Positions 23,055 through 34,124 of a DNA stretch of 64,000 bases are shown here, in pieces. The notes beneath the pieces are model-generated. The model saw only the letters and a program-made list of their open reading frames with translations. It made no database searches and was not told where the DNA came from. Position 1 is the stretch's first letter. Every line of letters begins with the position of its first letter. Source of the DNA: Nymphaea colorata (lineage: Eukaryota > Streptophyta > Magnoliopsida > Nymphaeales > Nymphaeaceae); the NCBI RefSeq assembly GCF_008831285.2, contig NC_045139.1, forward strand, positions 24,036,412 to 24,100,411, written 5' to 3'. The position numbers were made by a program, and so were the translations under genes.

Positions 23055-23503
23055 TAGGGCTGCACACGAGCTGAGTCGAGCTCGAGCTTGCCCAGCTCGA
23101 GCTCGAGCTCGACTCAACGAGCTCGAGCTCGAACTCGACTCGAACTCGAGTCGAGCTACCTAACACAAGCTCGAGCTCGACTCGATTAAATAAAGTCGAG
23201 CTCGACTCGATTAGCTCGTCTAAATAAAATATGATCCTTCTTTTTAAAAATATAATCCTTCTTTTTAAAATATCTAGTAAATTTCATGACGTGGGATGAA
23301 ATTTGTTTACTCGTCGAGTATAAACGAGTCGAGTCGAGTATAAACGAGTCGAGTTCTTAAAACTCGAACTCGACTCGTTTACTCATTCGAGTTTCATTGT
23401 AAGCTCGAACTCGACTCGTTTATAAACGAGTCGAGCTCGAGTCGAGTTTAACCGGGTGAGTTCGAGTCGAGCCCGAGCTGGCTCGACTCGTTGTGCAGCC
23501 CTA
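23055..23503. mobile_element. hAT-type MITE, GAGCTC/CTCGAG family
   Basis: 449-bp element with terminal inverted repeats TAGGGCTGCACACGAGC (left) and TAGGGCTGCACAACGAGTCG (right, reverse complement). It has a perfect 8-bp target duplication CCTACTGG at 23047-23054 and 23504-23511. Subterminal zones consist of many GAGCTCGA and CGAGTCGA repeats on both sides, which allow long hairpins; the core is AT-rich. No transposase is encoded. ORFs through the repeats (poly-ELTRV-like) are artefacts. Confidence 0.92.
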
Positions 23504-23511
23504 CCTACTGG

Positions 23512-24540
23512 TGGTGTTGAAAAGAGAAAAGGACCACATTGCCCTGTATCGGCTGTTGCGTCTCGTTTTGCCGACGGCCCATGTCTTTCATGGCCGGATA
23601 TGGATCTGGATCCTATTCTTGGCTGGATTTGTGGTTTCTTCCCCTTTCTCAACTAATCTTAGTATCATTCGGACCCGTAGTTTGGAAAAACCAACCCACT
23701 GGATGCGACTCTTGACCACGAGGCTTCGAAGATCATCTCCGCCTATAGTCACATGAAACCAACAAAAGACTGCTTTATTTTTCACAGTCTATGCAACTCA
23801 GTGCATCTCATCGGCTCTTGGTTGGTTCAGTATGTCTTGCTCTTCTATGGGATCCGATTCAGAAATAGAGTTGATCCTGTTTTGGTTCCTTGTATACATT
23901 GACGTATATGCAACTCATAATCCCAAGCTTGTCTCCCGACCAAATCTGTTCAGATTGATGCATGATTGAGACCAAACAAAGAAACTAGCCATGGGCATGA
24001 GTATTTGGTTGGGCGAACTCGAATCGAACCCGAGTAGCATGTTAGTTGTGATCAAGATGTAATCTTGCCTCATTGTCCTACCTTTTTTCAGTAACGGAGA
24101 AACCATTTTGGGTGGGAGACACTTCGGGGACCCAGTTTGGCCTTTGATATTATACATCTAAGTGGTGAGATTTCATCGTTTGTATACTTGGGCTTCATTA
24201 GAGTTTATGACATCAAATTGTTCCATGGCTTATGCACATCCCAGCGGAAGGAGCTAAGAGCCTTACGTATAAATTTATTTTGTGAAAGAACTACTAGCGA
24301 TTCACATTTTTGGAGACGTAATTTTACACATAACTACTTGTGAATACTGAAGGTTTCAATTGGAAGACTCACATTTAACTTGTACAGTTCTGTATTGACT
24401 TAATTTACATAGTTCATGAATCATTTATGGATATATTGTGTTATTCTAATTCATATTTCAATCCATTGAAAGATTAAGGTGCAAAACCCAAGACTAAGTG
24501 TGTACTTCATGATTTCCATTTTCTTACCAGTAATTAGGAT
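23512..24540. other. Intergenic DNA, no gene seen
   Basis: Somewhat GC-richer than its surroundings at 23520-23760 but without a recognisable gene. A short GAACTCGAATCGAACCCGAG stretch at about 24017 resembles the repeat units of the neighbouring MITE. Confidence 0.45.
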
Positions 24541-24559
24541 CTACTTTATTATAAGATGA

Positions 24560-24735
24560 CAGATAGAGGCCCCGCCAGATTAGCGATCAAGTGTTCTTGT
24601 TCAGGTTTTGACCATCGAAAAGTAACGACGGTGGACTCTCTAGTCGGTCAATGCATGGTGGAGTCGGTCAGGGGCTGACTCGAACCCATCACAACGCTGT
24701 TACGTCTGCTTTAACCCAGTGCAATTAGACTATGA
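24560..24735 (-). repeat. Possible tRNA-derived SINE
   Basis: On the minus strand GCACTGGGTTAAAGCAG is followed some 20 bases later by GGGTTCGAGTC, which matches the pol III B box (GGTTCGANNCC). The order and spacing would suit a tRNA-like head. No clear poly(A) tail or target duplication was found, so this is tentative. Confidence 0.3.
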
Positions 24736-26601
24736 AAGCTTGTGTGAAAAAGATTACTACTTGAATTTCCTTTGACTATATGAGGTACATAGTCATTGAT
24801 AACAACAAGCATTTATAAGGAGGACTTATATATATATATATAAGAAATGAGTTGAAGCAGTCTGTAAAAGAAATTGCTTTAACTCAATTATTTTATATTG
24901 TATAAAATCAATTGATGATTTGAATTAGCAATAATCGAGCATGATAGGTGATGTCTCTAACTTGATAAGATCAACTTGCTGATGATTTGTCCAATTTAAA
25001 GTTTCTCTTGGATGAAAAGACACAAAAGTATAAAATCAAATGGAATATTTGAAATATACATATAGACGCAAAGCGAATATACTTTGGATAAATAAAACTT
25101 TCATGCCTCTGTGTGTGTGCAAGTTCACCAGTACAATGAAATGGCACAACACATAATGCTGTGAGACACACATTTATTCAAACTGTTAACGATAGAAGAC
25201 TCACCAGCCTATCCGTTAGATATAATTTGAAAAGGTTTGTTTAGATATATTTTGAAAAAGTGACTACACTTTATGTCGTGTTGATACAAATTTAACTTTT
25301 GATGACATTTAGAGGTCGACCCTTTCCCAGTCCTTTGACTCACGACTCACGACTCAGGTCTGTAGCTGTCTTTCTCTTTTGTGATGATAAAGAACCCTTT
25401 TGAGGTCCCTAATAGACAAACTATTCCTAAACCCCAATATTGGAGAAGCTTGCAGAAGTAGTGTTAAGACTCGATACATGAAATGATTTTCATAAAGTAA
25501 AAAGGAAAAAAAGGTCCTGGCATGAGTGTACAATATCTCAATTTTCAAATTAATATATAAGATTTAATTTGAAAGAAAATTGTCAGCAAAAGTTCAACCT
25601 GGACCTGGAGAAATTATACTTTGCCGTTCTCCTAAAATGGCAATCTCTCAAAAGTTTAGGTTTTGACTCCTAGTCCAATCTCGATGGCTCTCAACATATC
25701 AGTACAAACTTTTCTCTTGACTGTGGAAAGATTATGGACTTAGCAATCAGAATATTAATTTCTCTCAGTGGGAACGCCATAAATGTTGGGCCGCTCTTGC
25801 GAGTGTGCTATAACGAGTCTTTATCTCCATAAATCAAATCGGACATCTATCGCCTTCCATCGTGCAGAAGCAACCATTGCCCTTATCCGATTTTATTATG
25901 TGTCTACTTCTGGAATCACAAACTACCTACCTTTTTTTTTTTTTATGTGTAACTGGTAGGCATCTGCATTACCAAAAAACTAAAAGGGAAAAGAGACATT
26001 TCAGGCTCGCACATGAATATTTTATTACTGCTTGCACACTCAATTCAGGTGATTCATGTACCTTCTTCTTTGTTTAGTCATATAATTTTATGCATATACT
26101 TTTTAGCGAGCTACATAAACAGGCTTAGAGAAGACAAACCAGGACAACCACCCGAATCATATCTAAATCCGACAAGCATAAATTGCTCATCTCATTGGAC
26201 AAGCTTAGTACATTTTTCCACCAAACAAACAGAGTCGAGCTACAAGCTGCTTATTTTTTATCAGTTATCACGAATTTAGGCATCCAAATCTTCTTCATCG
26301 ATGATTTTAAATTTGCAAACAGGTTGATCCTAGCTTAAATAACCAGATCTCTTTCTTCTTATGGTTTAAGCATTCAACGACGAGAGAGGGACATTCAGCT
26401 GTTTGAATTGTCCCACCAGCAAATGATAAGGATTGACTTAGGTGTCACATATATATATGAAATATACAAAGGCTATTTGGATATTCCCTGACTATATACT
26501 TCTCGGTTCTCAAATCTAACCATATAAAAATGTGAATATCGAAGTGTCTAAAACAACATTATATATAACCGTCAAAATCAACAATTTGGAACGACCATGT
26601 C

Positions 26602-26656
<55 letters not shown>

Positions 26657-27756
26657 GCTGTATTTTAAGCTCATCTAAACTAATATATCATTGGATTTTG
26701 AGCATGCTTCAACTAAAGTAATTAAATATTTAATATTATAGGTGAGTTTTTATACACGCCAACGGTGGACTCGTTTTATATTCCAAATAAATCCATTGTG
26801 CTGTGATACTTGTCATGAATTTTTAGAAGGATGCGATTGTTATGAAGAATTTCTTTAATTTATTTGCAAGTTTGCCATGGAAGTACACATAAGGCAGTTC
26901 ATAAAGTAAGAATTTCATGGAGGATTCGTGTTATTGGCACGCATGATATATTGAATTTTTTTCGTAAGAAACCAATTCCGAACAAGACTATGAGCAGGGA
27001 AAGTACTGTTGGAATTCAAGAAGGCTAATACGTTTGAAGTCAGGTGGAAATTAGATACAGTAAAATGCTTATACGTTGAAAGATGTTGTCATTTCGATGG
27101 TAAGTGTTTAAGTAGAGTGTTTTAACAAGAAGGGTCATTCTGCGAGAAAACTAACGAAGTAGTTTCTCCCTTGAGTGTACCAACAACCTTGGAAATAAAT
27201 GGGGCACAAATTTAAGAAATGAGAACCGACTCATTCCATTTTCAGTATATGATAATTTTTTGTATTAATATTCAATTACCATGATCCTTTTTTCTTCTCT
27301 TAGCTGGGTTTGCCTCTTTCCCTCAGCAGCCATTGTGCCTTAAAGTTCAACTCTTAATCTCTGCTGTCAGTTGCCAATGTGCCTTAAGGTTGCTCTAGTT
27401 CCAAAAAGGAAATGAAGAAAAATTAAAGAGCAACTAATTTACAGGTTCAAAGAAATACTATTTCAGAAGTGCAATGAAAATCACAGGCTATGACGAGTAA
27501 ATTCACACCGCTCTTCGACCTGCTGACATGAATTTTTAATTTATTTGTTCAATGATCTTATCAACATTGTTGTTTCCTAACGGGGCGTTTGGTGGTAGGT
27601 AAAAATAAATTGAAGAACTCTTTTTTTTCCTTCAATGTGTACCAGTATGGTTGCAAACTGGTTGGGTTTGAGGGAACAAAATGCAATCATGGTTAGGTTG
27701 GAATCGAACAACTACTTTTAGAAATATTACAAAATCTTAAATCCTGAAGTTGCTTA
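24736..27756. other. Intergenic DNA with microsatellites
   Basis: AT-rich sequence without recognisable genes on either strand. Contains short TA tracts (about 24828-24842) and a long AT tract at 26610-26653. Confidence 0.5.
26610..26653. repeat. (AT)n microsatellite
   Basis: About 22 AT units in a row. Simple repeat. Confidence 0.95.
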
Positions 27757-28201
27757 GGGTGCGTTTGACTGCCCCTGATTTAAAATCTTTAAGATTTTGA
27801 GGACAGTGGTTTTAAAAGCAGACCTTTCTCTTCCGATCTTAAATCTAACCTTTTCTCAATGTAAAAAAAAAAAAGTAAGGATCTTAATTGAACATATTAA
27901 GTCTGACCTGATACCCTTCTTTTGATGGACCATGGATTTTACTAGTAAGCTTACCCCATCAGATTAGGGAAGGTAGGACTCGCTTGGGACTTGGCCCCAC
28001 TTTAATTTTTTGTTTTAAATTACATATAAATTTTAAAAAATTTCAATTCTTTTATATAAAAATTTGGAAAAATGATATTTTGACCCTAATCATAATTTAT
28101 AAACTTTAGTTCGGCTCCCATCATAAAAATTTTTTGACTCTACCTTGCATCAATTCCGCATCAGTTTCATAGATTTTAGATCGGAAGTAATCAAATGGCC
28201 C
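27757..28201. mobile_element. Possible PIF/Harbinger-like MITE
   Basis: About 445 bp between inverted ends. Left: GGGTGCGTTTGACTGCCCCT then GATTTAAAATCT. Right (reverse complement): GGGCCATTTGATTACTTCCG then ATCTAAAATCT. The flanks are TTA and TAA, near the TWA target of PIF/Harbinger elements but not a true direct repeat. AT-rich interior, no transposase. Superfamily uncertain. Confidence 0.4.
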
Positions 28202-28926
28202 TAAATGTGTTGGAGTTTAAGATGTACTAAATATGGGTTTATTATACTGATACAAAATTTCTTTGTCTTTTTATATTTATATGAATATGAGAGAGATAGA
28301 AAAAGGATTATATGTAATAACTGAAATCCATGAAATTATGGAATTACCATTAATCTGATGGTTTTCCTTGGGACTCCCACACCTCAAGAAACAAGAGGTC
28401 ACCAACATGTTTTTACGACACCCTTGGGAAGTATTTATCTTAAGATGTGTTTTGGGATGCAAGAGTACGATATATAAATATGACTGTTTGCACACGGCTA
28501 TTTTTACAAGCAGTTAACCTCTTACAAGTGAGACGGCTTTCCACAGCACGTAGCACCAGATTGGACATTAATATTTTCCCTTTGGAGTGTGACTAAATCA
28601 TTTTCTTACCATCAATGACTTGTACCAATGAAAATGAACTGCGTAAAGTGAAATGACGACGTTTGGAAAAAAATATTTAATGAATCATGTGCCGCCTCTT
28701 GTCGTGTGATTTCAATTGACGACTTTCTTTGTATTTGAGATGAAAAGCATTGAACAGGTGATGGGAGTCCCATTTACGTGTGACTAGCTGTGAAGTTGAT
28801 CCGAGACCGCAAGAGCTAAGTCGGTCGGGTCAAGCTCGATCCATTCGAGTCTTGCAAGCCTTGGCTCAAGCTCAAGTCGAGCTTGAACCCACCAACTTGA
28901 TCTCAACTTGGATGAGTTCGAGAAAA
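28202..28926. other. Intergenic DNA with degenerate GAGCTTG-rich patch
   Basis: At about 28800-28905 a patch rich in CAAGCTCGA and CTCAAGTCGAGCTTGA looks like a worn relative of the MITE at 23055, without recognisable ends. No gene. Confidence 0.4.
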
Positions 28927-30418
28927 CGTATTGCCCAAACATTGAATGACACACGCATAAATTCCAATAGTATTTTAGATTTCTATGTTCAAAGAAAAGG
29001 TTTGACACGATATGCACTTAACAAGAGGAAGCTGCAAATGCTACGGCCTTACCCCTTGGGCTACATTCCACTATTCCAGTGAATCTGGTATTAACATCAA
29101 TAATAGTTAAATGGAACCTACTGTTATTGCTGAAAATACTATGTCCCTCCGCTCATAAATGTGGTTAAAATGCAATGGCTATCCCGGCAGAAAAAGGGAC
29201 AACATCTGACTAAGGGTGAAGACCAGGCTGGGTAAGTAGCAGATGAGCCTACTTCAGATTTGGGTTTGAGCCAGTTATCCCTGGGCTCAAACCCTGATTG
29301 CGGCAGGAGCCGATTCAGATCTCTTATCGGGTGAGCCCGATATCCGGCCCTAGATTGAGTAAAACTGGGGAAAAATTAAAGAAAAATTAAAAAAGAGAGT
29401 GAGTATCGGTATATCTTGTATCTCGTAAAAAAGATTAAATTTTCACGGTATTTTTCTAAAAATCTTTTTACAATGTACCAAAGTATAAACAAGCCCCCGT
29501 AAATAATATTGATGCCCTCCTTAACGTTTTTTATTCTTTCCCTAGCTCCGGTAATAGTTGGAAAGAAGGTTCTGAAACAAAAGAGAACAAATCAATTCCT
29601 ACTCTTAAGAAACTTGAACCACAGAACAGATCCTCCCCAAAACAGGTCAGGTTTCCCTGTAGGTTGGCGTCGTCATAAACCATGTGAATTTGTTAATTTC
29701 TCTTTCAAAATATTCACCGGCTGAGATGTCGGCTTTTTGTACACTAATTTCGACCACATTCATAAAATATTCCCTTGTTCTCTATTCCTATAACTTATTT
29801 ATCGCCACAATGCAAGGCTTCCATCAAAATTTTTTCAAAATGAAAGCGCCTGAATGAAAGCCGGTCCTGCTTCTGAAATTGAGGCAATCTCCTTTATTCT
29901 CTTGTTATGGGTCAGCAACTTAAAATCAGATCCTAATTGAATCTGCACTATAAAGAACTAAAGAACTCATTACGTGTTGTGCATGTGTTACGTCCTTTTT
30001 CATTTTATGCCCAGTTCGTTTTTATGGCATTTTATTGGAAGCAGAAACCTCACAAGATTTTTATATTTGGATTCGGCTGCAGAGCTGTTGTCTCAACTCT
30101 GCAGTTCCCTAGTATGATCTTTCCTTAATATTGTCCTTGTAAGGTTTGGTGCGAGGGCACATCTTTTGATATTTTTTTTTATTATTTTTTTATATGCTTT
30201 TTTTATACTTTATTCTTCGTTGCTAAATTGACTTCAGATTAACTTAATCTTGCAACATTTGCAGTTGGATGAAGAATAGAGATTAAAAACGATTGCTATC
30301 TGTTCCAAGATACAAATTGAATTGTTACCAGGACTTCGTTGACCATTCTAAGCATAATATAATAATTTTTTTCTAATTTTTATGCATATTGGGTGTTTGT
30401 TGACTCAATACTTGGTTT

Positions 30419-30631
30419 ATGATAGGGTGTCATCGGAGATGTAATTTAATGAACTGCGTTGGCTGTTCCATCAATTTCTGTGCTTATTCGTACTTCTCTG
30501 TGGAATCAATACCAATTCAATGTTCATCAATTGTGGTACTTGTTCCTAATCAGTTCTTAAATGCAATAGGACCACTTCTTACAAGAACTTATACAATGGA
30601 AGCAAGGGCTGATGCCCCTCGCCGGTACGAT
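30419..30631 (+). other. Conserved ORF of unknown nature (R copy B)
   Basis: Plus-strand ORF including CSINFCAYSYFSVESIPIQC and SSIVVLVPNQFLNAIGP, ending TYTMEARADAPRR before a poly-T tract. The D copy at 52525 keeps the same frame, with mostly single-residue changes and a 15-base in-frame insertion. The ORF follows GATAG, a possible 3' splice site. I do not recognise the protein. It might be an old exon, or only a recent duplicate whose frame has not yet decayed. Confidence 0.35.
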
Positions 30632-30883
30632 GCCTGTTCGTTTTTTTTTAAAAAAAATTTCTGTTATATTTTAAATAACATTATTATGTGCAGGTTTTTT
30701 TGCTTATGAAGTGGTCCTTTGAGAACCTTCAAAGGTTGTGGGCACGCAATGATGATGAAATTTACTGCATCGTGAATGTAGGTAAGTTTTAATGACCTAA
30801 CCTGAACGTTAGTGGAGAGAATATTCAGCTACATTATCCTTTATTTTTCTTTTTGTCAAGATTGCACATTAAGCTGCATATTA

Positions 30884-30890
<7 letters not shown>

Positions 30891-30956
<66 letters not shown>
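30891..30956. repeat. (TA)n(GA)n microsatellite
   Basis: About 20 TA units followed by about 12 GA units. The D copy has a pure AT tract at the comparable site (53245-53277). Confidence 0.95.
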
Positions 30957-30960
<4 letters not shown>

Positions 30961-31223
30961 AAAGAAAACTGAATCATAATAGTCAGTTTATAGTAACATT
31001 ATGGGACATTAAATCTAAACCGATTGAACTCACTCACATTAATCTCTATCCTGCTCTTTAATCTTGCTCTTTATCTCTCTTCCTTCCCTTCTCGTCTAAT
31101 GGCAGAGCTGCCCTCACCTTGCTATGGCTCGTAGGCGGTTGGGGTGCTCTTCCGATGCACTCTACCCAATGTTGGATGAAGGGTTCCTCCACTAAGGGAG
31201 GGCCCTAAAGATCTCCTTCTCTC

Positions 31224-31413
31224 TAGGGGTGGAGCTAGAATTTTTTTTAAAGGTAGAGTTAAAGTTTGTAAAGTTTGACGGAGGCTGAAATACCATCTTT
31301 CAAAATTTTTATAAAAGACAAGTAAAATTTTCTAAACTTTACATGAAAATTTTTTATTTTATTTTTTTAGGTAAAACTAGAGCTCATGTGGGCCCCCCTT
31401 GGCTCGGCGCCTA
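31224..31413. mobile_element. hAT-type MITE in module R (copy B)
   Basis: 190 bp with inverted ends TAGGGGTGGAGCTAG (left) and TAGGCGCCGAGCCAAGGGGG (right, reverse complement). AT-rich core. 8-bp target duplications CTTCTCTC (31216-31223) and CTTCTTTC (31414-31421). The same insertion exists at 53486-53667 in block D, so it entered before the B/D duplication. Confidence 0.75.
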
Positions 31414-32069
31414 CTTCTTTCCAGCAAGGTTGCCACTGGTGGTGGGTGGTGGAGTTTGATGTAAAAAAAAAAAATTAATCAAGGCATCTATGTGAAAGTA
31501 AATGAATGGCGTTGGTTTGAATAATGGTGGTTTGAATAATGGTTTACACACACACACACATATATATATATTGAGAATTACATCGTCAATCAGCTTAGGA
31601 AAACTAGATCTGCAATCTTAGCCGTCCATCTTAATGATAGACAGTAGAAAGTATGAGCATCAAGTAATTGCAGTTGCAATAGAAAATGACTTGAGGGATG
31701 GTCAGATTCATTTTGCTAAATGCTGAATGATTGTAGTCACATTCTTAATCAAACTGTGTTAAACGCATCTGTAAATGGAAAAAGTTTCCATAAAGCAGCT
31801 TTAAACCTTTCTCAACATTTCAAAGCCAATTAAAACATTTGGCAAAACCACTATTTACTTATCATCTCAATTCTCTTAAAGTAACTAATTTTGTCAAGCA
31901 AAATAATTCTTTATATTGTCAATGACACTTTAATTTTCATTAGAAAAAAACTAACAAGCAACAAATATTGGTTTTAAGCTAAGAAGGTTTACAAAAAAAA
32001 AAGTAACGTAGAAGTATAAACGGGTCAGTCTCAATACACACATGTATATGCAATATCAGACCAAATCAA

Positions 32070-32180
32070 GAACTCTTCTAACTGGAGAGTACCACAACCA
32101 AAGAGTAAGGGGTTTGAGGTTCGAATCCAGGGATCAATCTTATGCTCCGGGGCGTTACTTCTTTAAACTGAAAATGTCGG
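32070..32180 (+). repeat. Possible tRNA-like SINE head
   Basis: GAGGTTCGAATCCAGGG at about 32117 fits a pol III B box perfectly, and a looser A-box-like stretch lies about 35 bases upstream. There is no cloverleaf that I can draw, no poly(A) tail and no target duplication. Not a functional tRNA gene. Confidence 0.3.
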
Positions 32181-32393
32181 CAACCACAATACTTCAATTG
32201 AAAAATTGAAAGATGAATGGTAGATTCACTACATCTACAAGCTAGAACATTGAAGGTGTAGGACATAACTTTGAGGGTTTCACGGGGAAGACAGTTTCCT
32301 CCAAGTAAACATTAGAAAAAAGAAACAACTCTTTTGGATGCAACTAGGACACCAACTTGATATTGGAAATTGTCAAATACTATATGACTGATG

Positions 32394-32394
<1 letters not shown>

Positions 32395-32433
<39 letters not shown>
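32395..32433. repeat. (AT)n microsatellite
   Basis: About 19 TA units. Confidence 0.95.
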
Positions 32434-32435
<2 letters not shown>

Positions 32436-33280
32436 GACTAGTTAAGAGCTGGATCTATTCTTCTTTTCCAAATACAGTTGAAAGGATTTCAAGCTTGAGT
32501 TGATATCCAGCTGTGATGCATTAACATCTCAATGCATTTAGACCCACTTAGTAAATGTGGCACGTCACTGTTACTAGAATAGTTGTACTAAACTTATCAG
32601 GTTATTAACCCATGCAAGAGAGTCATGTTGATCTCAAGCAATCATGTAAAAGGCAGGTTGCCTGCTGGATTCTCATGATTCTGATTTTTTTGGATCTTAA
32701 ACAATAAGATTCAACATTCTAGTAGATAGGTGTATTATAATTTAGAAAAACGGGGGTATTTAGTATTTTTCCAGCATTATGTTAACTTCTTTCTCACCTA
32801 AAAGAAAATTGCATGTCAACTTTTAGTTTTTTTTTTGTAAATATATGTGAAAAATTTTAATTTTTAGTGACTATATATATATATATATTTGTTTTTAAGA
32901 AAATAATTTTTTTATATTGGCGACGAATTCAAATTGGGCCCTGCCGTTTCGGTTCACAGCCAATTTTTCAAAAGAAAATGGAATTCTTAAACAAAACCTC
33001 GAACCCAAAAAAATTGTAATTAAAAAGTGAGTTCATTCAAGATTATGGCCGCACCTTTCGGCTGCCGCCATGTCTATGGGAGCCAGTAAGCTGACGTGGA
33101 GTGTTTCTAGTGGCTGACAGTCGAAAGGACATCATTAGAAGCTGAAGATTTCTCGCCCTTCAGCTTGTGGCCATAGCTTTTGGTCTTCGATCGTTGTTAC
33201 AGTTGACAAAGAGATTGAAGACGCGTGATACGTTAACGCCTCCCCTTAACTGCACTTGCCTTCGTTTATCTCATCTTCTC
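32434..33280. other. Upstream region of K1
   Basis: AT-rich to about 33030, then GC-richer up to the ORF. No coding motif recognised. I could not see homology with the promoter regions of K2 or K4. Confidence 0.45.
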
Positions 33281-33286
33281 TATAAA
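33281..33286 (+). promoter_or_regulatory. TATA-like box fused to the K1 start codon
   Basis: TATAAATGG at 33281-33289 forms a good plant TATA box whose last A is the first base of the ATG at 33286. If it acts as a TATA box, transcription would start about 30 bases inside the ORF and the first ATG would not be in the mRNA. In K2 and K4 the TATA-like box lies 93-97 bases before the start codon. Confidence 0.5.
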
Positions 33287-33717
33287 TGGCCGCTAGTAGC
33301 CCCTCCGGCACCTTAACGTGCGCAGGGACGGCCTACCCCACATGCTCCCCTCCCGTTTCTTCCTCCACTGCCGCTCTTCTTACCCTCAACGACTTCAGCG
33401 AAGGTGGTGATGGCGGCGGCCCTTCGGAGTGCGATGAATCTTACCATGCAAACACCGAGAGAGTGGTGGTGCTGTCGATCGGGTGGTACGCCGGAGGCAG
33501 CCGGTGTGGGAAGATGATTAACATCACGGCAAGCAATGGGAGGAAGATGACGGTGAAAGTGGTGGACGAGTGCGACTCGAGGAACGGGTGCGACCCTGGG
33601 CACGCCGGGCAGCCACCATGTAGGAACAATATCGTCGATGGGTCCAAGGCTGTGTGGGAGGCTCTCGGCCTCAACCAAGATCTGGGCGTCGTTCCAATAA
33701 CCTGGTCCATGGCTTAA
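33286..33717 (+). CDS. K1, kiwellin-like protein without signal peptide
   Basis: 143-residue ORF of the kiwellin / ripening-related protein family, cysteine-rich plant proteins with a double-psi beta-barrel related to barwin and expansin folds. Some kiwellins bind and inhibit secreted chorismate mutase of a fungal pathogen. Hallmarks in order: [45 protein letters not shown] (about residues 40-54), [51 protein letters not shown] and VPITWSMA at the C-terminus. The family usually has about 190-220 residues with a signal peptide and an N-terminal Cys-rich module; both are missing here. The ORF begins at the point where that module should end. AATAAA poly(A) signals follow at 33749 and near 33775. 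It is the only undamaged kiwellin frame in the window. It may be an expressed truncated gene or a fragment that happens to stay open. GC-rich codon use stands out from the surroundings. Confidence 0.65.
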   Translation: MAASSPSGTLTCAGTAYPTCSPPVSSSTAALLTLNDFSEGGDGGGPSECDESYHANTERVVVLSIGWYAGGSRCGKMINITASNGRKMTVKVVDECDSRNGCDPGHAGQPPCRNNIVDGSKAVWEALGLNQDLGVVPITWSMA

Positions 33718-33840
33718 CTTTAATACAGTCCTACTCCTTGCCAAGTTGAATAAATGTACCACCTTCGGTCTGAAAAATAAATGGCAACCTGAGAAGGAAA
33801 GTTAAATAAATGGCTTAACTTTGATACAATTCTACTATTT
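33709..33840. repeat. Direct repeat of the K1 3' end
   Basis: ATGGCTTAACTTTxATACAx plus TCTACT occurs at the K1 stop codon and again about 101 bases downstream (33810). It is a small tandem duplication covering the last codons and the start of the 3' UTR. Confidence 0.75.
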
Positions 33841-34124
33841 CCAAAGTTAAATATTATTTGATATGTAGTAATATCTTTAGTTTTGTGGGTGCTACTGTTG
33901 TGGGGCTGTCAATACCATTTGAAAGGTACAACATACTCCACCCAAGTAATTGTTAACCTTTTGCTCGTACAAGAATGTTGCACATTTTATGAGTTTCTTG
34001 TCGATGGTAATTGTTGCAGTTATTTTCATATTCATAGTTTTGACATTGAGTTTCAGGAGATACACAAGCTCCCTTCAACCACCACCAAAAAACTTGTGAA
34101 TCTTTGTGTTGGATAAAAATAAAT

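Larger units (their letters stand above)
28927..31867. repeat. Duplication module R, copy in block B
   Basis: About 2.9 kb, collinear with 50793-54112 in block D. Shared marks: CGCATAAATTCCAATAGTAT, TTCCCTTGTTCTCTATTCCT, GCATTTTATTGGAAGCAGAA, TCATCAATTGTGGTACTTGT and ACCGATTGAACTCACTCACA. A worn GGGCC-type MITE-like stretch lies at about 29210-29355. The module carries the conserved ORF at 30419 and the hAT MITE at 31224. Confidence 0.85.

Noticed and set aside
23383-23656. ORFs with repeated E-L-T-R-V/L-type residues
   Set aside because: Translation of GAGCTCGA repeats in the hAT MITE.
32110-32140. Functional tRNA gene at the B-box match
   Set aside because: No acceptor stem or cloverleaf can be formed; only the B-box consensus is present.
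33286-33717. Expansin or barwin rather than kiwellin
   Set aside because: [37 protein letters not shown] and CRNNIVDGS are kiwellin hallmarks; the expansin HFD and CBM domains are absent.
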